Positions 17,905-27,069 of a DNA stretch of 46,294 nt are shown here, piece by piece (position 1 is the first letter of the stretch; each line of letters begins with the position of its first letter). The DNA lies in contig ONOE01000020.1 in the NCBI GenBank assembly GCA_900319365.1, forward strand, positions 3,964-50,257, in the 5' to 3' direction. Source of the stretch: an uncultured bacterium (lineage in GTDB: Bacteria > Cyanobacteriota > Vampirovibrionia > Gastranaerophilales > Gastranaerophilaceae). Made by a program: the position numbers and the translations under genes. The notes beneath the pieces were generated by a model, which saw only the letters and a list, made by a program, of their open reading frames with translations, was not told where the DNA came from and did no database searches.

Positions 17905-19302
17905 GTGAAAAAGATAATAGCAGCCATGCTTTTGGCAGGATTTATGTTAACAGATATAACTCCATGCGCTTATGCAATTAATGCAGGAAAAAATACGCAG
18001 CCGAAAAAAGTTTCTATTACGAAAAGCCACAAAATGCGTAAAAACAGCGATCAATTTAAATATGACTATATTAATTATGCATGGTGGGATAATTTTAACG
18101 ATGATATCTTAAAAGGTTATATCAATCAGGCTGTTACGAATAACTATTCGCTAAAAATGGCAACCATCACGGTTGATGAATATTATCAGCTTATAAAAAT
18201 CCAATTCGGAAACGAATTGCCAACAATCGGTGCGGCATTTTCTCCGGCTCTTGTAAAAATGCCCGGAATGACAAATACTACAGGCAGCTATGCACTCCCC
18301 GGGATTGTTAATTATGAAGCGGATATATTCTTAAAAAATCATGACAAAACAAAGATGACCAAAAAAGATTATGAAAAATCTTTGCAAGATGAAAGAACCG
18401 CATATATTTCAATTGCATCTGCAGTCGGTACAACTTATTTAAATATAGTAAAACTTGATAAAATTATTGCACTTCAAGAGCAAATAGTTTCAGACAGAAA
18501 ATTGATATTTGACTTGATGAGTGCAAGAAACAAAGTCGGTTTGACTTCAACTGCCGATACGGTAAGGGCTGATAAATCGCATGTTGAAGGACAGACTTCA
18601 TTAACCGATTTGAAAAAACAAAGAGAAATTTTATTGCATCAGCTTTGCGTTTTGATTGGCGAAAGCCCTGAAAAAGCAAGTACTTTGCAAAGAACTTCTT
18701 ATGACAAATTGAACTTCACGGGTGTTATTCCGAAAGAAATTTCATCCGAAATTATCGCCCAAAGACCGGATTACATAACCGCAGAAAAAATGATTGAAAA
18801 AGCGGGAATAGATGTAAGGGTTGCCAGAAAGGAATTTTTACCGACTATCAATTTATCGGGCGTTGCATTCTTCTTAAATAATGAAATCGGAAGTTTGTTT
18901 ACCACAAAAAGCATGCTTGCAGCACTTGCTGCCGGTGCAACGCTGCCGATATTTACGGGCGGGAAAAGAATTGCAAACCTTCATTTGAAAAAAGATGAGT
19001 ACGAAAGAGTTTTAAACAATTACTATCAAACAAATTTAACCGCTATACAGGAAGTTAATGATGCTTTGACAACAATTACTCATGACGATCAAAAATTGCA
19101 GGATACAAAACTTCAATCTCAATTAGAAAAACGTGATTTTGGTTTGAGCACCGCTAAATATAATCAGGGTGTAATATCAAAACTTGATTTAACCCAGTTG
19201 AGAGAGAATGTTTTGAATACCGATAAACTCGTAGCTGACCAAAAGATAAATTGTCTGGTTGATTATATAGGACTATATAAGGCTGTCGGCACGAAACTAT
19301 AG
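17905..19302 (+). CDS. tolC: TolC/NodT-like outer-membrane efflux protein
   Basis: This is the outer-membrane channel of a tripartite exporter, 465 aa. The GTG start follows SD GAAGGA at about 17892. A signal peptide (about 1-24) ends near CAYA. Two OEP repeats are present, each with a long alpha-helical hairpin (WWDNFNDDILKGYINQAVTNNYSLKMA, later RKEFLPTINLSGVAFF and LREVL-like segments). The motif QRPDYITAEKMIEKAGIDVRVARKEFLPTI is typical of NodT-type members. No lipobox cysteine is evident. Divergent from marR-emrA-emrB, it completes the pump. A terminator follows at 19332. Confidence 0.9.
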   Translation: MKKIIAAMLLAGFMLTDITPCAYAINAGKNTQPKKVSITKSHKMRKNSDQFKYDYINYAWWDNFNDDILKGYINQAVTNNYSLKMATITVDEYYQLIKIQFGNELPTIGAAFSPALVKMPGMTNTTGSYALPGIVNYEADIFLKNHDKTKMTKKDYEKSLQDERTAYISIASAVGTTYLNIVKLDKIIALQEQIVSDRKLIFDLMSARNKVGLTSTADTVRADKSHVEGQTSLTDLKKQREILLHQLCVLIGESPEKASTLQRTSYDKLNFTGVIPKEISSEIIAQRPDYITAEKMIEKAGIDVRVARKEFLPTINLSGVAFFLNNEIGSLFTTKSMLAALAAGATLPIFTGGKRIANLHLKKDEYERVLNNYYQTNLTAIQEVNDALTTITHDDQKLQDTKLQSQLEKRDFGLSTAKYNQGVISKLDLTQLRENVLNTDKLVADQKINCLVDYIGLYKAVGTKL

Positions 19303-19331
19303 ACTTTAATCATATCATATTTACTTACTTG

Positions 19332-19358
19332 ACCGAAACTTATGTTTCGGTTTCCTTT
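19332..19358 (+). terminator. Rho-independent terminator of the tolC-like gene
   Basis: The 8-bp stem ACCGAAAC / GTTTCGGT with a TTAT loop is followed by TTCCTTTTTTT. Confidence 0.85.
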
Positions 19359-19479
19359 TTTTATGGGGATTAATATTGCAGGGTGCTCTACCATTATATA
19401 TACCTATAAACCTATAGACTTTTCACTTTTCTTTTGTGCTAAAATAAAGATTGAAAGGTACAAAAAAGAAAGGAAAATT

Positions 19480-20781
19480 ATGTTGACAAAAAGTTCAAGT
19501 TTAACTATCGATTTCTCGGGAATTGATTTTAGCAAATATTCATCAAAAGTTTCAGATTTTGTAAATGAATTTTCTTCCCGTGCAAACAAAAAAGGTCAAT
19601 TTTTAAATTGGGTAAATTTACCGTCGGTTCAATTGCAAAGAGTTGACGAAATTTATTCTATGGCATCAAAACTTAAAGCGGCAACAGGCGTAAACAGATT
19701 GAGTGTTCTTGGTATCGGCGGTTCAAAACATACCGTTGAACACATGCTTTCAATCAACGGTTTAGATGTCAACAGAACAGACGTTGAATTTTATTCTGAC
19801 GTTGATTCTTCAAGTTTGGAAAGATTTTTATACAAACTCGGCGGCAGCGTTTTAAATTCAAACTATCTTGTTGCATCAAAATCAGGTTCGACTTTTGAAA
19901 CAAAAGACGGATTTTTGAGAGTTTTAAATATGTTGATTGATGCGTACAAAGCTCAAGGCAATTCTGAAGAAAAAGCAAAAGAGCTTGCAAACAGACATTT
20001 TGTTGCCGTAACCGATGCAAATAGTGAAAAATCAGAACTCAGAAGAACTTCTAATGAAAATCATTGGATTGGTGATTTATATATTCATGATGACGTAGGC
20101 GGAAGATTTTCTGCATTTGATGATCATGCTTTGTTCACTCTTGCTTTTGCAGGCATGAAAAAAGAAGATATGATTACAATGTTGAAAGCTGCTCAAAGCG
20201 TATCTGAAGAATCATTAACTTCTGATTTGGACGTTAACGATGCATTAAAAGAAGGTATTTTCTGGGCTGATGCAAGATTAAACGGAATTGAAACTTCTGT
20301 TCATGAATATATGGGTTCAATTTTTGAAAATACCGTTAATTGGAACTCACAAATGCAAAATGAATCCGTAAAAGATACATTGAAACAAATCGCAAAAGTT
20401 CCTGATGCAATGCACCATTCGGCAGAAGCTCATTTCAACCCCGCAAACAAATTTGCATTTGCATTAACAGTACCTGACGATAACGGTGTTTGCCGTGAAA
20501 ATGCTCAAAGCTATATTGATGCCCTTGTTAAATCTTATTCACAAACGGGCGTATTGTTCGTTGAAAGAGTTGATACTCTCGGAATGGGCTTAACACCTGA
20601 AGCAGCAGGCAGATTAACTCAGTTAAGAGCATTTGCTACGGTTTATCAGGAAATCGTAACCAAAATCGTTAAAGGATTTGCGTTCCCTGAAGTTCTTGAC
20701 AGCGTATTGCAGCCGCATGTTGAATTTTACAAAAAGAACTTAAAAGGCGGAGTTGTGGTTCCGGGAAGAATTTCAAAGTAA
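19480..20781 (+). CDS. pgi: Glucose-6-phosphate isomerase
   Basis: It interconverts glucose-6-phosphate and fructose-6-phosphate in glycolysis. The 433-aa protein has the paired SIS-domain fold: LGIGGSKHTVEHML (sugar-phosphate loop), the phosphate-binding SKSGSTFETKDG, the signature DDVGGRFSAFDDHALF, a catalytic His region (HHSAEAHFNP) and a C-terminal Lys region (TKIVKGFAF). The size fits short bacterial PGIs rather than the 550-aa E. coli type. The frame is open to 19342, but that upstream part overlaps the tolC terminator; the ATG at 19480 has SD GAAAGGA 6 nt before it. It is monocistronic with its own terminator. Confidence 0.93.
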   Translation: MLTKSSSLTIDFSGIDFSKYSSKVSDFVNEFSSRANKKGQFLNWVNLPSVQLQRVDEIYSMASKLKAATGVNRLSVLGIGGSKHTVEHMLSINGLDVNRTDVEFYSDVDSSSLERFLYKLGGSVLNSNYLVASKSGSTFETKDGFLRVLNMLIDAYKAQGNSEEKAKELANRHFVAVTDANSEKSELRRTSNENHWIGDLYIHDDVGGRFSAFDDHALFTLAFAGMKKEDMITMLKAAQSVSEESLTSDLDVNDALKEGIFWADARLNGIETSVHEYMGSIFENTVNWNSQMQNESVKDTLKQIAKVPDAMHHSAEAHFNPANKFAFALTVPDDNGVCRENAQSYIDALVKSYSQTGVLFVERVDTLGMGLTPEAAGRLTQLRAFATVYQEIVTKIVKGFAFPEVLDSVLQPHVEFYKKNLKGGVVVPGRISK

Positions 20782-20813
20782 TTTTATTATTTTAAAATTT
20801 GAGAAAAAAAAAT

Positions 20814-20851
20814 AAAATACTGTCATTTTTTTTAAATGGCAGTATTTTTTT
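20814..20851 (+). terminator. Rho-independent terminator of pgi
   Basis: A 13-bp stem AAAATACTGTCAT / ATGGCAGTATTTT with one G-T wobble and a T tract follows the pgi stop by 32 nt. Confidence 0.85.
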
Positions 20852-20911
20852 AGCAAAAATTATTTTTATGAGTTTTGAGATATGATGTTCAGTTTTTTAG
20901 AAAGGTTGTAC

Positions 20912-21472
20912 ATGCAAATTTCTTCTTGCCAAAATAATTCTTATAATGTCGGTTTTAACGGTTATGTAGACAAATCTTTAATGAACAAGTTAGATGAAAC
21001 CGTAACTACGGAGTTGAAGTCTTATATTAATACTTCAAGAGGTAAAAAGGCTAAAATGAAGCCCGCAACAATAAGGGCTTTCAAACAAAGACGCAATAAT
21101 ATTGCCAGAATTATAGAGCAGAATTTGGATAAAGCTCACCCCAAAACTGTTTTGACCTGTGCACCGAATCAAGCGGCTGCGGGAGATGAATTTGTTTGTG
21201 TGCTTAAAAACCCGATGGTACATGGAAAACTGAATTTTTCATACAGATTGAATACTTTAAAGCAATGGGAAAGACTTGCAAAGGATTTGAATCCGCAGAC
21301 TTTGCATTTGTTTGAAGTTAAATCGTTGTTTAAATTTTGCCAAAAGATTTCTGATTTAAAATCCGCAATTAATCCAAAAGACGGAGATCATCAATATCTT
21401 ATTTCAAGGGCAATACGAACCGCTCGCAGATATGCAAAACAAATTGACGAAAAATGCCCTGATATAAAATAG
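20912..21472 (+). CDS. Lineage-specific hypothetical protein (186 aa)
   Basis: This is not a family I recognise. The chosen ATG has AAAGG 7 nt upstream and gives a start MQISSCQNNSYNVGFNGYVD; ten further in-frame codons upstream have no SD. The F-N-G motif at about residues 15-17 recalls the F-x-G motif in the orphan proteins at 290, 5770 and 40932. The rest is basic and helical, with no membrane segment or signal peptide. It contains two Arg/Lys-rich stretches (RAFKQRRNNIARII and a C-terminal RAIRTARRYAKQ). A nucleic-acid or protein-interaction role is possible but unsupported. Confidence 0.75.
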   Translation: MQISSCQNNSYNVGFNGYVDKSLMNKLDETVTTELKSYINTSRGKKAKMKPATIRAFKQRRNNIARIIEQNLDKAHPKTVLTCAPNQAAAGDEFVCVLKNPMVHGKLNFSYRLNTLKQWERLAKDLNPQTLHLFEVKSLFKFCQKISDLKSAINPKDGDHQYLISRAIRTARRYAKQIDEKCPDIK

Positions 21473-21510
21473 AATGTCGGTCATTCTCAGACAAATTTTT
21501 CAAGATCAAC

Positions 21511-22044
21511 TTATCCGAACATCAAGCCGCATACAAAAATTGCGGCGACAATTCCGACAAAATCTGCGCAAAGTCCGACCAAAAGCGCATATCTGATTTT
21601 TGAAATTTTAACCGCACCGAAATACACCGCCAGAACATAGAAAGTTGTTTCGCTGCTTCCGACCATTACGGCTGCCAATTTGGTTGCGTATGAGTTTGGC
21701 CCGAGATGATTTGCGATGTCTGAAAATACTCCTAATGCTGCCGAACCTGACAGAGAGCGCACAATTGTTAAAGGCAAAATATCTGCGGGTATGTGGAACT
21801 TGTTTAATAAAGGCGCAAGCCAACCCGATAAAATGTCAATTGCTCCGCATGCTCTAAACATTGATATCCCGACAATTATCGCAACAAGATAAGGGATAAT
21901 ATTTACGGCAACTTTAAATCCGTCTTTTGCTCCGTCCGTAAATTCTTCATATACGGGAACTTTTTTAATAAGCCCGACGATTAATACAACCAATATAATT
22001 GCAGGCAATGCCCATAGTGATATGAGGTTAAGAATTTTGACCAT
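21511..22044 (-). CDS. spmB: Spore maturation protein B-like, nucleoside-recognition (Gate) membrane protein
   Basis: This is a multi-spanning membrane protein of 177 aa with about five hydrophobic segments. The Gate-family core is clear: GAKDGFKVAVNIIPYLVAIIVGISMFRACGAIDIL, LPLTIVRSLSGSAALGVFSD and VMVGSSETTFYVLAVYFGAV. SpmB works with SpmA. In Bacillus the pair affects spore core dehydration, but homologues are common in non-spore-formers with unknown substrate. Its start overlaps the end of spmA by 17 nt, indicating coupled translation. Confidence 0.92.
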   Translation of the reverse strand: MVKILNLISLWALPAIILVVLIVGLIKKVPVYEEFTDGAKDGFKVAVNIIPYLVAIIVGISMFRACGAIDILSGWLAPLLNKFHIPADILPLTIVRSLSGSAALGVFSDIANHLGPNSYATKLAAVMVGSSETTFYVLAVYFGAVKISKIRYALLVGLCADFVGIVAAIFVCGLMFG

Positions 22045-22645
22045 CTTTTACCTCCATGGTGCTTTGCTGCGGTTTCCAGATTTTTTGTAGAATTTTTGAT
22101 AAAACTATCGCAAACGTGAATGCAATAATTGTAACGATAAGAGTCGGCGCAATGATTTCTGTCGGATTTTTGTAGCCGATACTTACAAGCACGGCAAGAA
22201 CGGTTGTCGGAATCAGTTGAAACCCTGCCGTATTCATACCTAAAAACATACACATTGAATTTGATGCGGACTTTTTATCAATATTTTCCTTTTGCAATTC
22301 TTCTATTGCTTTTATGCCGAAAGGGGTTGCGGCATTAGCAAGTCCGAAAGCGTTTGCGGTAAAATTCATTGCTATGTTGCCTACTGCCGGAGATTCCGGC
22401 GGAATTTCATTAAACAAAACTTTTGTTAAGGGTTTTAAAAGTTTTGATAAAAATTTTATTATTCCCGCTTTTTGTGCAATCTTCATCATCCCGAGCCAGA
22501 AAGCCATTATACCGATAAGCGAAATGGCAACTTTGACGGATAAGTCTGCGCCTGACAGAACGGCTTGGGTTACATCTTCAAGTTTTCCATTCAGCGCCCC
22601 GATTATTATTGAAATTATTATCAGAAATGCAAAGATATAATTCAT
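22028..22645 (-). CDS. spmA: Spore maturation protein A-like, nucleoside-recognition (Gate) membrane protein
   Basis: This is a 205-aa membrane protein with about five helices. The Gate-family hallmarks are present: SVKVAISLIGIMAFWLGMMKIAQKAGII, the conserved FNEIPPESPAVGNIAMNFTANAFGLANAATPFGIKA block, and MFLGMNTAGFQLIPTTVLAVL. It is the first gene of a two-gene unit with spmB. No sporulation gene is nearby, and the proposed lineage is not known to sporulate, so transport or envelope homeostasis is more plausible than spore maturation. Upstream, TGC-AATAAT ends 6 nt before the ATG, another candidate leaderless start. Confidence 0.92.
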   Translation of the reverse strand: MNYIFAFLIIISIIIGALNGKLEDVTQAVLSGADLSVKVAISLIGIMAFWLGMMKIAQKAGIIKFLSKLLKPLTKVLFNEIPPESPAVGNIAMNFTANAFGLANAATPFGIKAIEELQKENIDKKSASNSMCMFLGMNTAGFQLIPTTVLAVLVSIGYKNPTEIIAPTLIVTIIAFTFAIVLSKILQKIWKPQQSTMEVKDGQNS

Positions 22646-22692
22646 AGCCTGATTATTGCATTAATTAAAATTCGGGTCAAATAAATGTAGCG

Positions 22693-22708
22693 TATAATGT
22701 GATATAAT
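22693..22708 (+). promoter_or_regulatory. Tandem -10 boxes of uvrC, predicted leaderless
   Basis: Two TATAAT hexamers lie at 22693-22698 and 22703-22708. The second is an extended -10 (TGA-TATAAT) ending 6 nt before the ATG at 22715. No SD is present between them and the start. Confidence 0.6.
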
Positions 22709-22714
22709 ATTTTT

Positions 22715-24376
22715 ATGAATGACAGATTGAAAGAAATCTTAAAAATGCTGCCCGAATTACCGGGGTGCTACATTTATTACAATGCCGATAATGAAATAAT
22801 TTATGTCGGCAAAGCAAAGATTTTGAAACGCCGTGTAAAATCGTATTTCAATCGCAAACACCACGACAGCGTAAAAGTTAACGTGCTTGTTTCTCAAATC
22901 GATCACCTTGAATATATCATTACAAATACCGAGGTCGAAGCTTTAATTCTGGAAAGTCATTTAATCAAAAAACACAAGCCCAAATATAATATTTTGTTAA
23001 AAGATGATAAAAAATATCCGTATTTCCTTGTAACGGATGAAGATTTTCCAAGAATTTTGATTGTGCGCAAAAGAAATATCAATAAACTCAAAGGCAGATA
23101 TTACGGACCTTATACAAATATCGGCGCTATGCATTCGACTCTGGACTTTTTGAAAAAGATTTTTCCTCTGCGCCAATGCAAAACTCCGAGATTTAAATCA
23201 AGACCGTGCCTTTACTATTCAATCGGTAAATGCCTTGCACCTTGTCAGGGGCTTGTTTCAAGTAAAGAGTATAAAGCGGTTGTTCATCAGGCGGAATTGT
23301 TTTTATCAGGCAAACAGGGAGAACTTTTAAAACAATTAAAAGAACAAATCCAAAAATATTCCGATGCCGAACAGTTTGAAAAAGCCGCAAAACTTCGGGA
23401 CAGTTATCTTGATTTAACAAAAACGCTTGAAAAGCAAAAAGTCGTTTACGAAAACACCAAACTCAATGAAGATATCATTTCGCTTGCACATGAGGACGGA
23501 ATTTTGGTAATTGTCATAATGATGATTAGAGAAGGGCGACTGATTGATAAAAAAGATTTTTCTTACGAGGCGGAAGAAGAAGATAAAATCGAATATTTTG
23601 AAACATTTTTCAAAGAGTATTACAGCACTCTGGCGCTTGAATTTCCCGACAGGATTGTATCGGATGTGTTGGAACAGGTCGGCAATAAATCTTTATACGA
23701 ACAATGGCTCGAAGTGATTTCGGGCAAAAAGGTTAAAATAAGTTACGGCAAATCCGCTCAAGGCAAGGAGCTTCAAAAACTTGCCGATAAAAATGCTGCG
23801 GTTATTTTGAATAACAAAAAACTTTCAAAAATGTCTAAAATTAATGAGGATTTCAACCTTATCGGCTCATATTTGAAAGAAACTCTGCACCTCAATAATT
23901 TCCCTTACAGAATGGAATGCTACGATATTTCGCATATTCAAGGGACAAATACGGTTGCCTCAATGGTTGTGTTTATCAACGGTTTGCCGAAAAAATCCGA
24001 GTATAAAAAATTTAAAATAAAATCAACCGAAGGCAAGCCCGATGACTTTCTTTCGATGAAAGAAGTTTTAACGAGAAGATTAAATCACCTTGGCGACAAA
24101 GGTTGGGATAAACCCGATTTAATCATAATAGACGGCGGCAAAGGTCAGCTTTCAAGTGTTATGGAAATTGTTGAGGACATGGGGATAAAAGATATTGATT
24201 TTGTCAGCCTTGCAAAAAGACAGGAAGAAGTTTTTCTGCCCCACAAATCGGAGTCTATAATTTTGCCAAGAGAATCGGGAGCATTGTTTTTGATACAAAG
24301 AATAAGAGATGAGGCGCACAGATTTGCCATTACTTATCACAGGAAGCTTCGCAACAAAAACAGTATAAAGGAATAG
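22715..24376 (+). CDS. uvrC: Excinuclease ABC subunit C, lacking the C-terminal HhH domain
   Basis: This is the dual-incision nuclease of nucleotide excision repair, 553 aa. Domains in order: GIY-YIG 5'... nuclease module for the 3' incision (about 13-95, GCYIYY and IIYVGKAK); a Cys4 cluster at 155, 165, 173 and 177; a UVR segment for UvrB contact (about 205-240); and an RNase H-like nuclease with Asp404 (CYDISHIQG), Asp473 (IIIDGG) and His535 (DEAHRFAI). The protein stops eight codons after HRKLRNKNS, where family members normally continue for about 55-60 residues as a tandem helix-hairpin-helix DNA-binding domain. I see no HhH-like peptide downstream, so this looks like genuine domain loss rather than a frameshift. 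The mRNA is predicted leaderless. Confidence 0.95.
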   Translation: MNDRLKEILKMLPELPGCYIYYNADNEIIYVGKAKILKRRVKSYFNRKHHDSVKVNVLVSQIDHLEYIITNTEVEALILESHLIKKHKPKYNILLKDDKKYPYFLVTDEDFPRILIVRKRNINKLKGRYYGPYTNIGAMHSTLDFLKKIFPLRQCKTPRFKSRPCLYYSIGKCLAPCQGLVSSKEYKAVVHQAELFLSGKQGELLKQLKEQIQKYSDAEQFEKAAKLRDSYLDLTKTLEKQKVVYENTKLNEDIISLAHEDGILVIVIMMIREGRLIDKKDFSYEAEEEDKIEYFETFFKEYYSTLALEFPDRIVSDVLEQVGNKSLYEQWLEVISGKKVKISYGKSAQGKELQKLADKNAAVILNNKKLSKMSKINEDFNLIGSYLKETLHLNNFPYRMECYDISHIQGTNTVASMVVFINGLPKKSEYKKFKIKSTEGKPDDFLSMKEVLTRRLNHLGDKGWDKPDLIIIDGGKGQLSSVMEIVEDMGIKDIDFVSLAKRQEEVFLPHKSESIILPRESGALFLIQRIRDEAHRFAITYHRKLRNKNSIKE

Positions 24377-24384
24377 TTGAGTTT

Positions 24385-24460
24385 GTGCTTGTGCTCCGCA
24401 CCGTTAAAACTTGTTTGGCAGGGCGATTTTCACTTATAAATTCATGAACATATAGCCCAT
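24385..24460. repeat. Possible degenerate copy of the composite element
   Basis: GTGCTCCGCACCGTTAAAAC, then TTGGCAGGGCGATTTTC, then a stretch of ACTTATAAATTCATGAAC occur in the order hairpin, GGC-type hairpin, TATAAACT-type arm. This resembles the core-plus-arm order of the element at 29481, but only loosely. Confidence 0.3.
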
Positions 24461-24463
24461 AGA

Positions 24464-24976
24464 CTATCTGAAACGACGTTTGGAGGATTTTAAATAATTT
24501 TTCAAATCGCTTTTGATTTGATCTTTTTTCTCTCTTGAAATTTTTCTTCTGCCCGAATTGTTTGCTGCACGTGCGGCATACACCCTTTTAATTTTACCGT
24601 TAACGTCTGCTTCAAGTGAAAAGTCGCTGTTTTTGCTGCCTTCTTCAATTTTACTTACGCCCGCAAGTGAAGTTCTGAAGTTTTTATAAATTTCATTCAA
24701 ATCATAAGAAATCGTAAAATTCCCGAGCCATTTTCTTACATATCTTTCATCTGACCCGAGCCCGCCTTCTGTTCGTACAATATCTTTTATATTGTAAGTA
24801 GCTTCGGAAATTCCTATACCGATTGTTATATGCGGATAGTTTTTACTTTCGTCCATGGACAATTTGACGTTATTGTATTTTGTCATGTTCATATTTTGCG
24901 AGCTGTGGGCATCGTTTTGGGAATCAATAATAAATGTTCGCAATTTATTTGCCATTTCACTTAAACTCATTACCAT
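24464..24976 (-). CDS. Hypothetical protein (170 aa), last gene of the MotAB-like/UPF0210 unit
   Basis: This family is unrecognised. The N-terminal part (about 1-130) looks like a mixed alpha/beta domain, with a strand-rich centre (YPHITIGIGISEATYNIKDIVR and WLGNFTISYDLNEIYKN). The tail (about 131-170) is strongly basic (KIKRVYAARAANNSGRRKISREKKDQIKSDL) and predicted to bind nucleic acid or phospholipid. No signal peptide or membrane helix is seen. The SD AAGGA lies 10 nt before the ATG; an in-frame ATG two codons later is an alternative start. It lies 22 nt downstream of the UPF0210 gene on the same strand and probably shares its transcript. Confidence 0.65.
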   Translation of the reverse strand: MVMSLSEMANKLRTFIIDSQNDAHSSQNMNMTKYNNVKLSMDESKNYPHITIGIGISEATYNIKDIVRTEGGLGSDERYVRKWLGNFTISYDLNEIYKNFRTSLAGVSKIEEGSKNSDFSLEADVNGKIKRVYAARAANNSGRRKISREKKDQIKSDLKNYLKSSKRRFR

Positions 24977-24998
24977 TATGCAAAAATCCTTATGTTGG

Positions 24999-26360
24999 TT
25001 AATTGTTCAAACTGTGTATGGGTGCGGGTATTCTGCCGCCACGGTTTACGAAATTGTCTGAAGATAATTCGTTTACGCTCATAATCGGAGCTTCTCCGAG
25101 CAATCCGCCGAATGTGAGCATTTCGCCCGCTTTTTTACCTATAGCGGGGATAATTCTTACCGCTGTTGTTTTTTTATTAATCATACCGATTGCCATTTCG
25201 TCCGCAATCAAACCTGCAATTGTACTTTCTTTTGTATCCCCGGGGATTGCAATCATATCAAGTCCGACGGAGCAAACAGATGTCATTGCTTCAAGTTTAT
25301 TTATGTTGAGATATTTTTTATTTGCGGCTTCTATCATTCCCGCATCTTCGGAAACGGGAATAAAAGCACCCGACAATCCGCCGACATGCGAACTTGCCAT
25401 TATACCGCCTTTTTTAACCGCATCATTTAACATTGCAAGTGCTGCCGTTGTTCCGCAAGCGCCCGCATGTTCTAATCCCATTGCCTGAAATATTCCCGCA
25501 ACGCTGTCCCCGACTGCGGGTGTAGGCGCCAGAGATAAATCAATTACGCCAAACGGAATGTTTAATCTTTTAGATAATTTTCTGCCGATAAGTTCGCCTG
25601 TTGAAGTTATTTTATAAGCTGTTTGCTTAATTTTATTTGCTAAATCGCTCATATCGGCGTTTTTATCCATATCGGCAATTGCCGCTCTGACAACCCCGGG
25701 TCCCGAAACCCCGACATTTAATGCACATTCAGGTTCTGCGTAACCGCAAAATGCCCCTGCCATAAACGGGTTATCCCCGGGAACATTACAAAATACCACA
25801 AGTTTTGCGGCCCCGATACAATCTTGATCTTTGGTTAACTGTGCACTTTGCTTAATTATTTTGGACATTTTTAATACGGTGTCCATATTAATTCCCGCTT
25901 TTGAAGATGCAACATTTACCGAAGAACATAATCTTTGCGTTTGCGCAAGCGCTTGCGGAATGCTTTCTATTAAAAGGTCATCTCCTTTTGTGCATCCTTT
26001 TTCAACAAGAGCGCTAAATCCGCCGATAAAGTTTACCCCGACTTCTTTTGCCGCAGCATCAAGCGTTTTTGCAATTTCTACATAATCGGGATTCTTGCAT
26101 GATTCTCCGATAATTGAAATCGGTGTAACGGCTATTCTTTTATTAATAATAGGGATTGAGTATTCGTCTGCCAGTTCGTTTGCATACGAGACCAAATTTT
26201 TTGCGTATTTTTTTATTTTGTTATAAATGCTGTCGCAAACCTCGCCGCAATCTTTTGATATGCAATCTCTCAGGCTCAAAGCCAGAGTAACCGTTCTGAT
26301 ATCGAGGTTGTAGAGCCTTATCATATTTATTGTTTCAAGAATATTATCTGTTTCTATCAT
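24999..26360 (-). CDS. UPF0210 (DUF711) family protein
   Basis: This cytosolic protein of 453 aa has the full length and conserved blocks of UPF0210: the start [56 protein letters not shown], and the glycine-rich C-terminal half ([26 protein letters not shown] and [30 protein letters not shown]). The known structure of the family resembles pyruvate formate-lyase-type barrels, but no reaction is established. In many genomes it is paired with an ACT-domain (UPF0237) gene; that partner is missing here. Instead it starts 4 nt after a MotB/ZorB-like gene, an unusual association. Confidence 0.92.
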   Translation of the reverse strand: MIETDNILETINMIRLYNLDIRTVTLALSLRDCISKDCGEVCDSIYNKIKKYAKNLVSYANELADEYSIPIINKRIAVTPISIIGESCKNPDYVEIAKTLDAAAKEVGVNFIGGFSALVEKGCTKGDDLLIESIPQALAQTQRLCSSVNVASSKAGINMDTVLKMSKIIKQSAQLTKDQDCIGAAKLVVFCNVPGDNPFMAGAFCGYAEPECALNVGVSGPGVVRAAIADMDKNADMSDLANKIKQTAYKITSTGELIGRKLSKRLNIPFGVIDLSLAPTPAVGDSVAGIFQAMGLEHAGACGTTAALAMLNDAVKKGGIMASSHVGGLSGAFIPVSEDAGMIEAANKKYLNINKLEAMTSVCSVGLDMIAIPGDTKESTIAGLIADEMAIGMINKKTTAVRIIPAIGKKAGEMLTFGGLLGEAPIMSVNELSSDNFVNRGGRIPAPIHSLNN

Positions 26361-26364
26361 ATTG

Positions 26365-27057
26365 TTAACTTCCCCATCCGAAGAATTGTTTTATACTCCA
26401 ATCACGAACTTTCAATTTGATTTCAACACGTCTGCTTTTGACTTTATCTTCGTTGCCGTTTTTGTCTTTTATAAGATCGTTAAAGCTTCGCCCTTCACAT
26501 GAAATCATTTTTCTGAAACCCGAATTATATTGCGGATTATATTTTGCTTCAAGCATATATGCGGCAACGGAATTGGCTCTTTTTGAACTTAAATCCATAT
26601 TATAAATAAACTGTTGGTTAACCGTTTTTAAACCGCCAAACCCTTGAGAATCCGTATGTCCTTGAATAATAATACTTTCGATATTGTCAGACAATTTTTT
26701 GTTTGAAAAAATCGTATTAACGTAAATAGGGGTCAACTTAGCCAAAAAGGCTTTCCCTTCAGGTTTTAATACGAAACTGTTTACTTCAAACAAAGCAGAT
26801 GACGGAATTTTTAAATCACCCGTCATTCTGTCAACTTCGGCATTGATATTATTTTTTTTCAATTCGGATTCGATTTTTTTTGCAACGTCCATTTTAAGTT
26901 TTTGTTGTTGGACGGATTTTTGGTTAAACCCTGTCATGGCAAGCACGAACAACGTTATGAAGATAATCGCCAGACCTAACATCAAGTCTGACATTGTTAC
27001 CCAGAAAATGTTTCCGTAATCGTCGCTTTGAATGTGTTTTTTCTTTATCATTGCCAT
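26365..27057 (-). CDS. MotB/ZorB-like protein: one TM helix plus OmpA-type peptidoglycan-binding domain
   Basis: This is a 230-aa stator-type membrane protein. A short basic N-terminus is followed by one helix (about 18-42) carrying Asp24 in TMSDLMLGL, in the position of the proton-carrying aspartate of MotB. A linker comes next, then an OmpA/MotB C-terminal domain (about 88-220) with [27 protein letters not shown] and [10 protein letters not shown], which anchors to the cell wall. It should pair with the MotA/ZorA-like protein encoded 12 nt upstream. The combination resembles ZorAB of Zorya anti-phage systems as well as flagellar or TolQR-like motors; no flagellar genes are in the window. 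Confidence 0.85.
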   Translation of the reverse strand: MAMIKKKHIQSDDYGNIFWVTMSDLMLGLAIIFITLFVLAMTGFNQKSVQQQKLKMDVAKKIESELKKNNINAEVDRMTGDLKIPSSALFEVNSFVLKPEGKAFLAKLTPIYVNTIFSNKKLSDNIESIIIQGHTDSQGFGGLKTVNQQFIYNMDLSSKRANSVAAYMLEAKYNPQYNSGFRKMISCEGRSFNDLIKDKNGNEDKVKSRRVEIKLKVRDWSIKQFFGWGS

Positions 27058-27069
27058 ATCGAAATTCTC

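Noticed and set aside
19342..19479. Upstream extension of pgi to 19342
   Set aside because: The extension begins inside the tolC terminator and has no SD. The ATG at 19480 has a proper SD and gives the normal protein start.
24374..24463. A frameshift hiding the UvrC HhH domain
   Set aside because: No HhH-like peptide is recognisable in the three forward frames after the stop. The sequence there looks like degenerate intergenic repeat, so domain loss fits better, although relatives should be checked.
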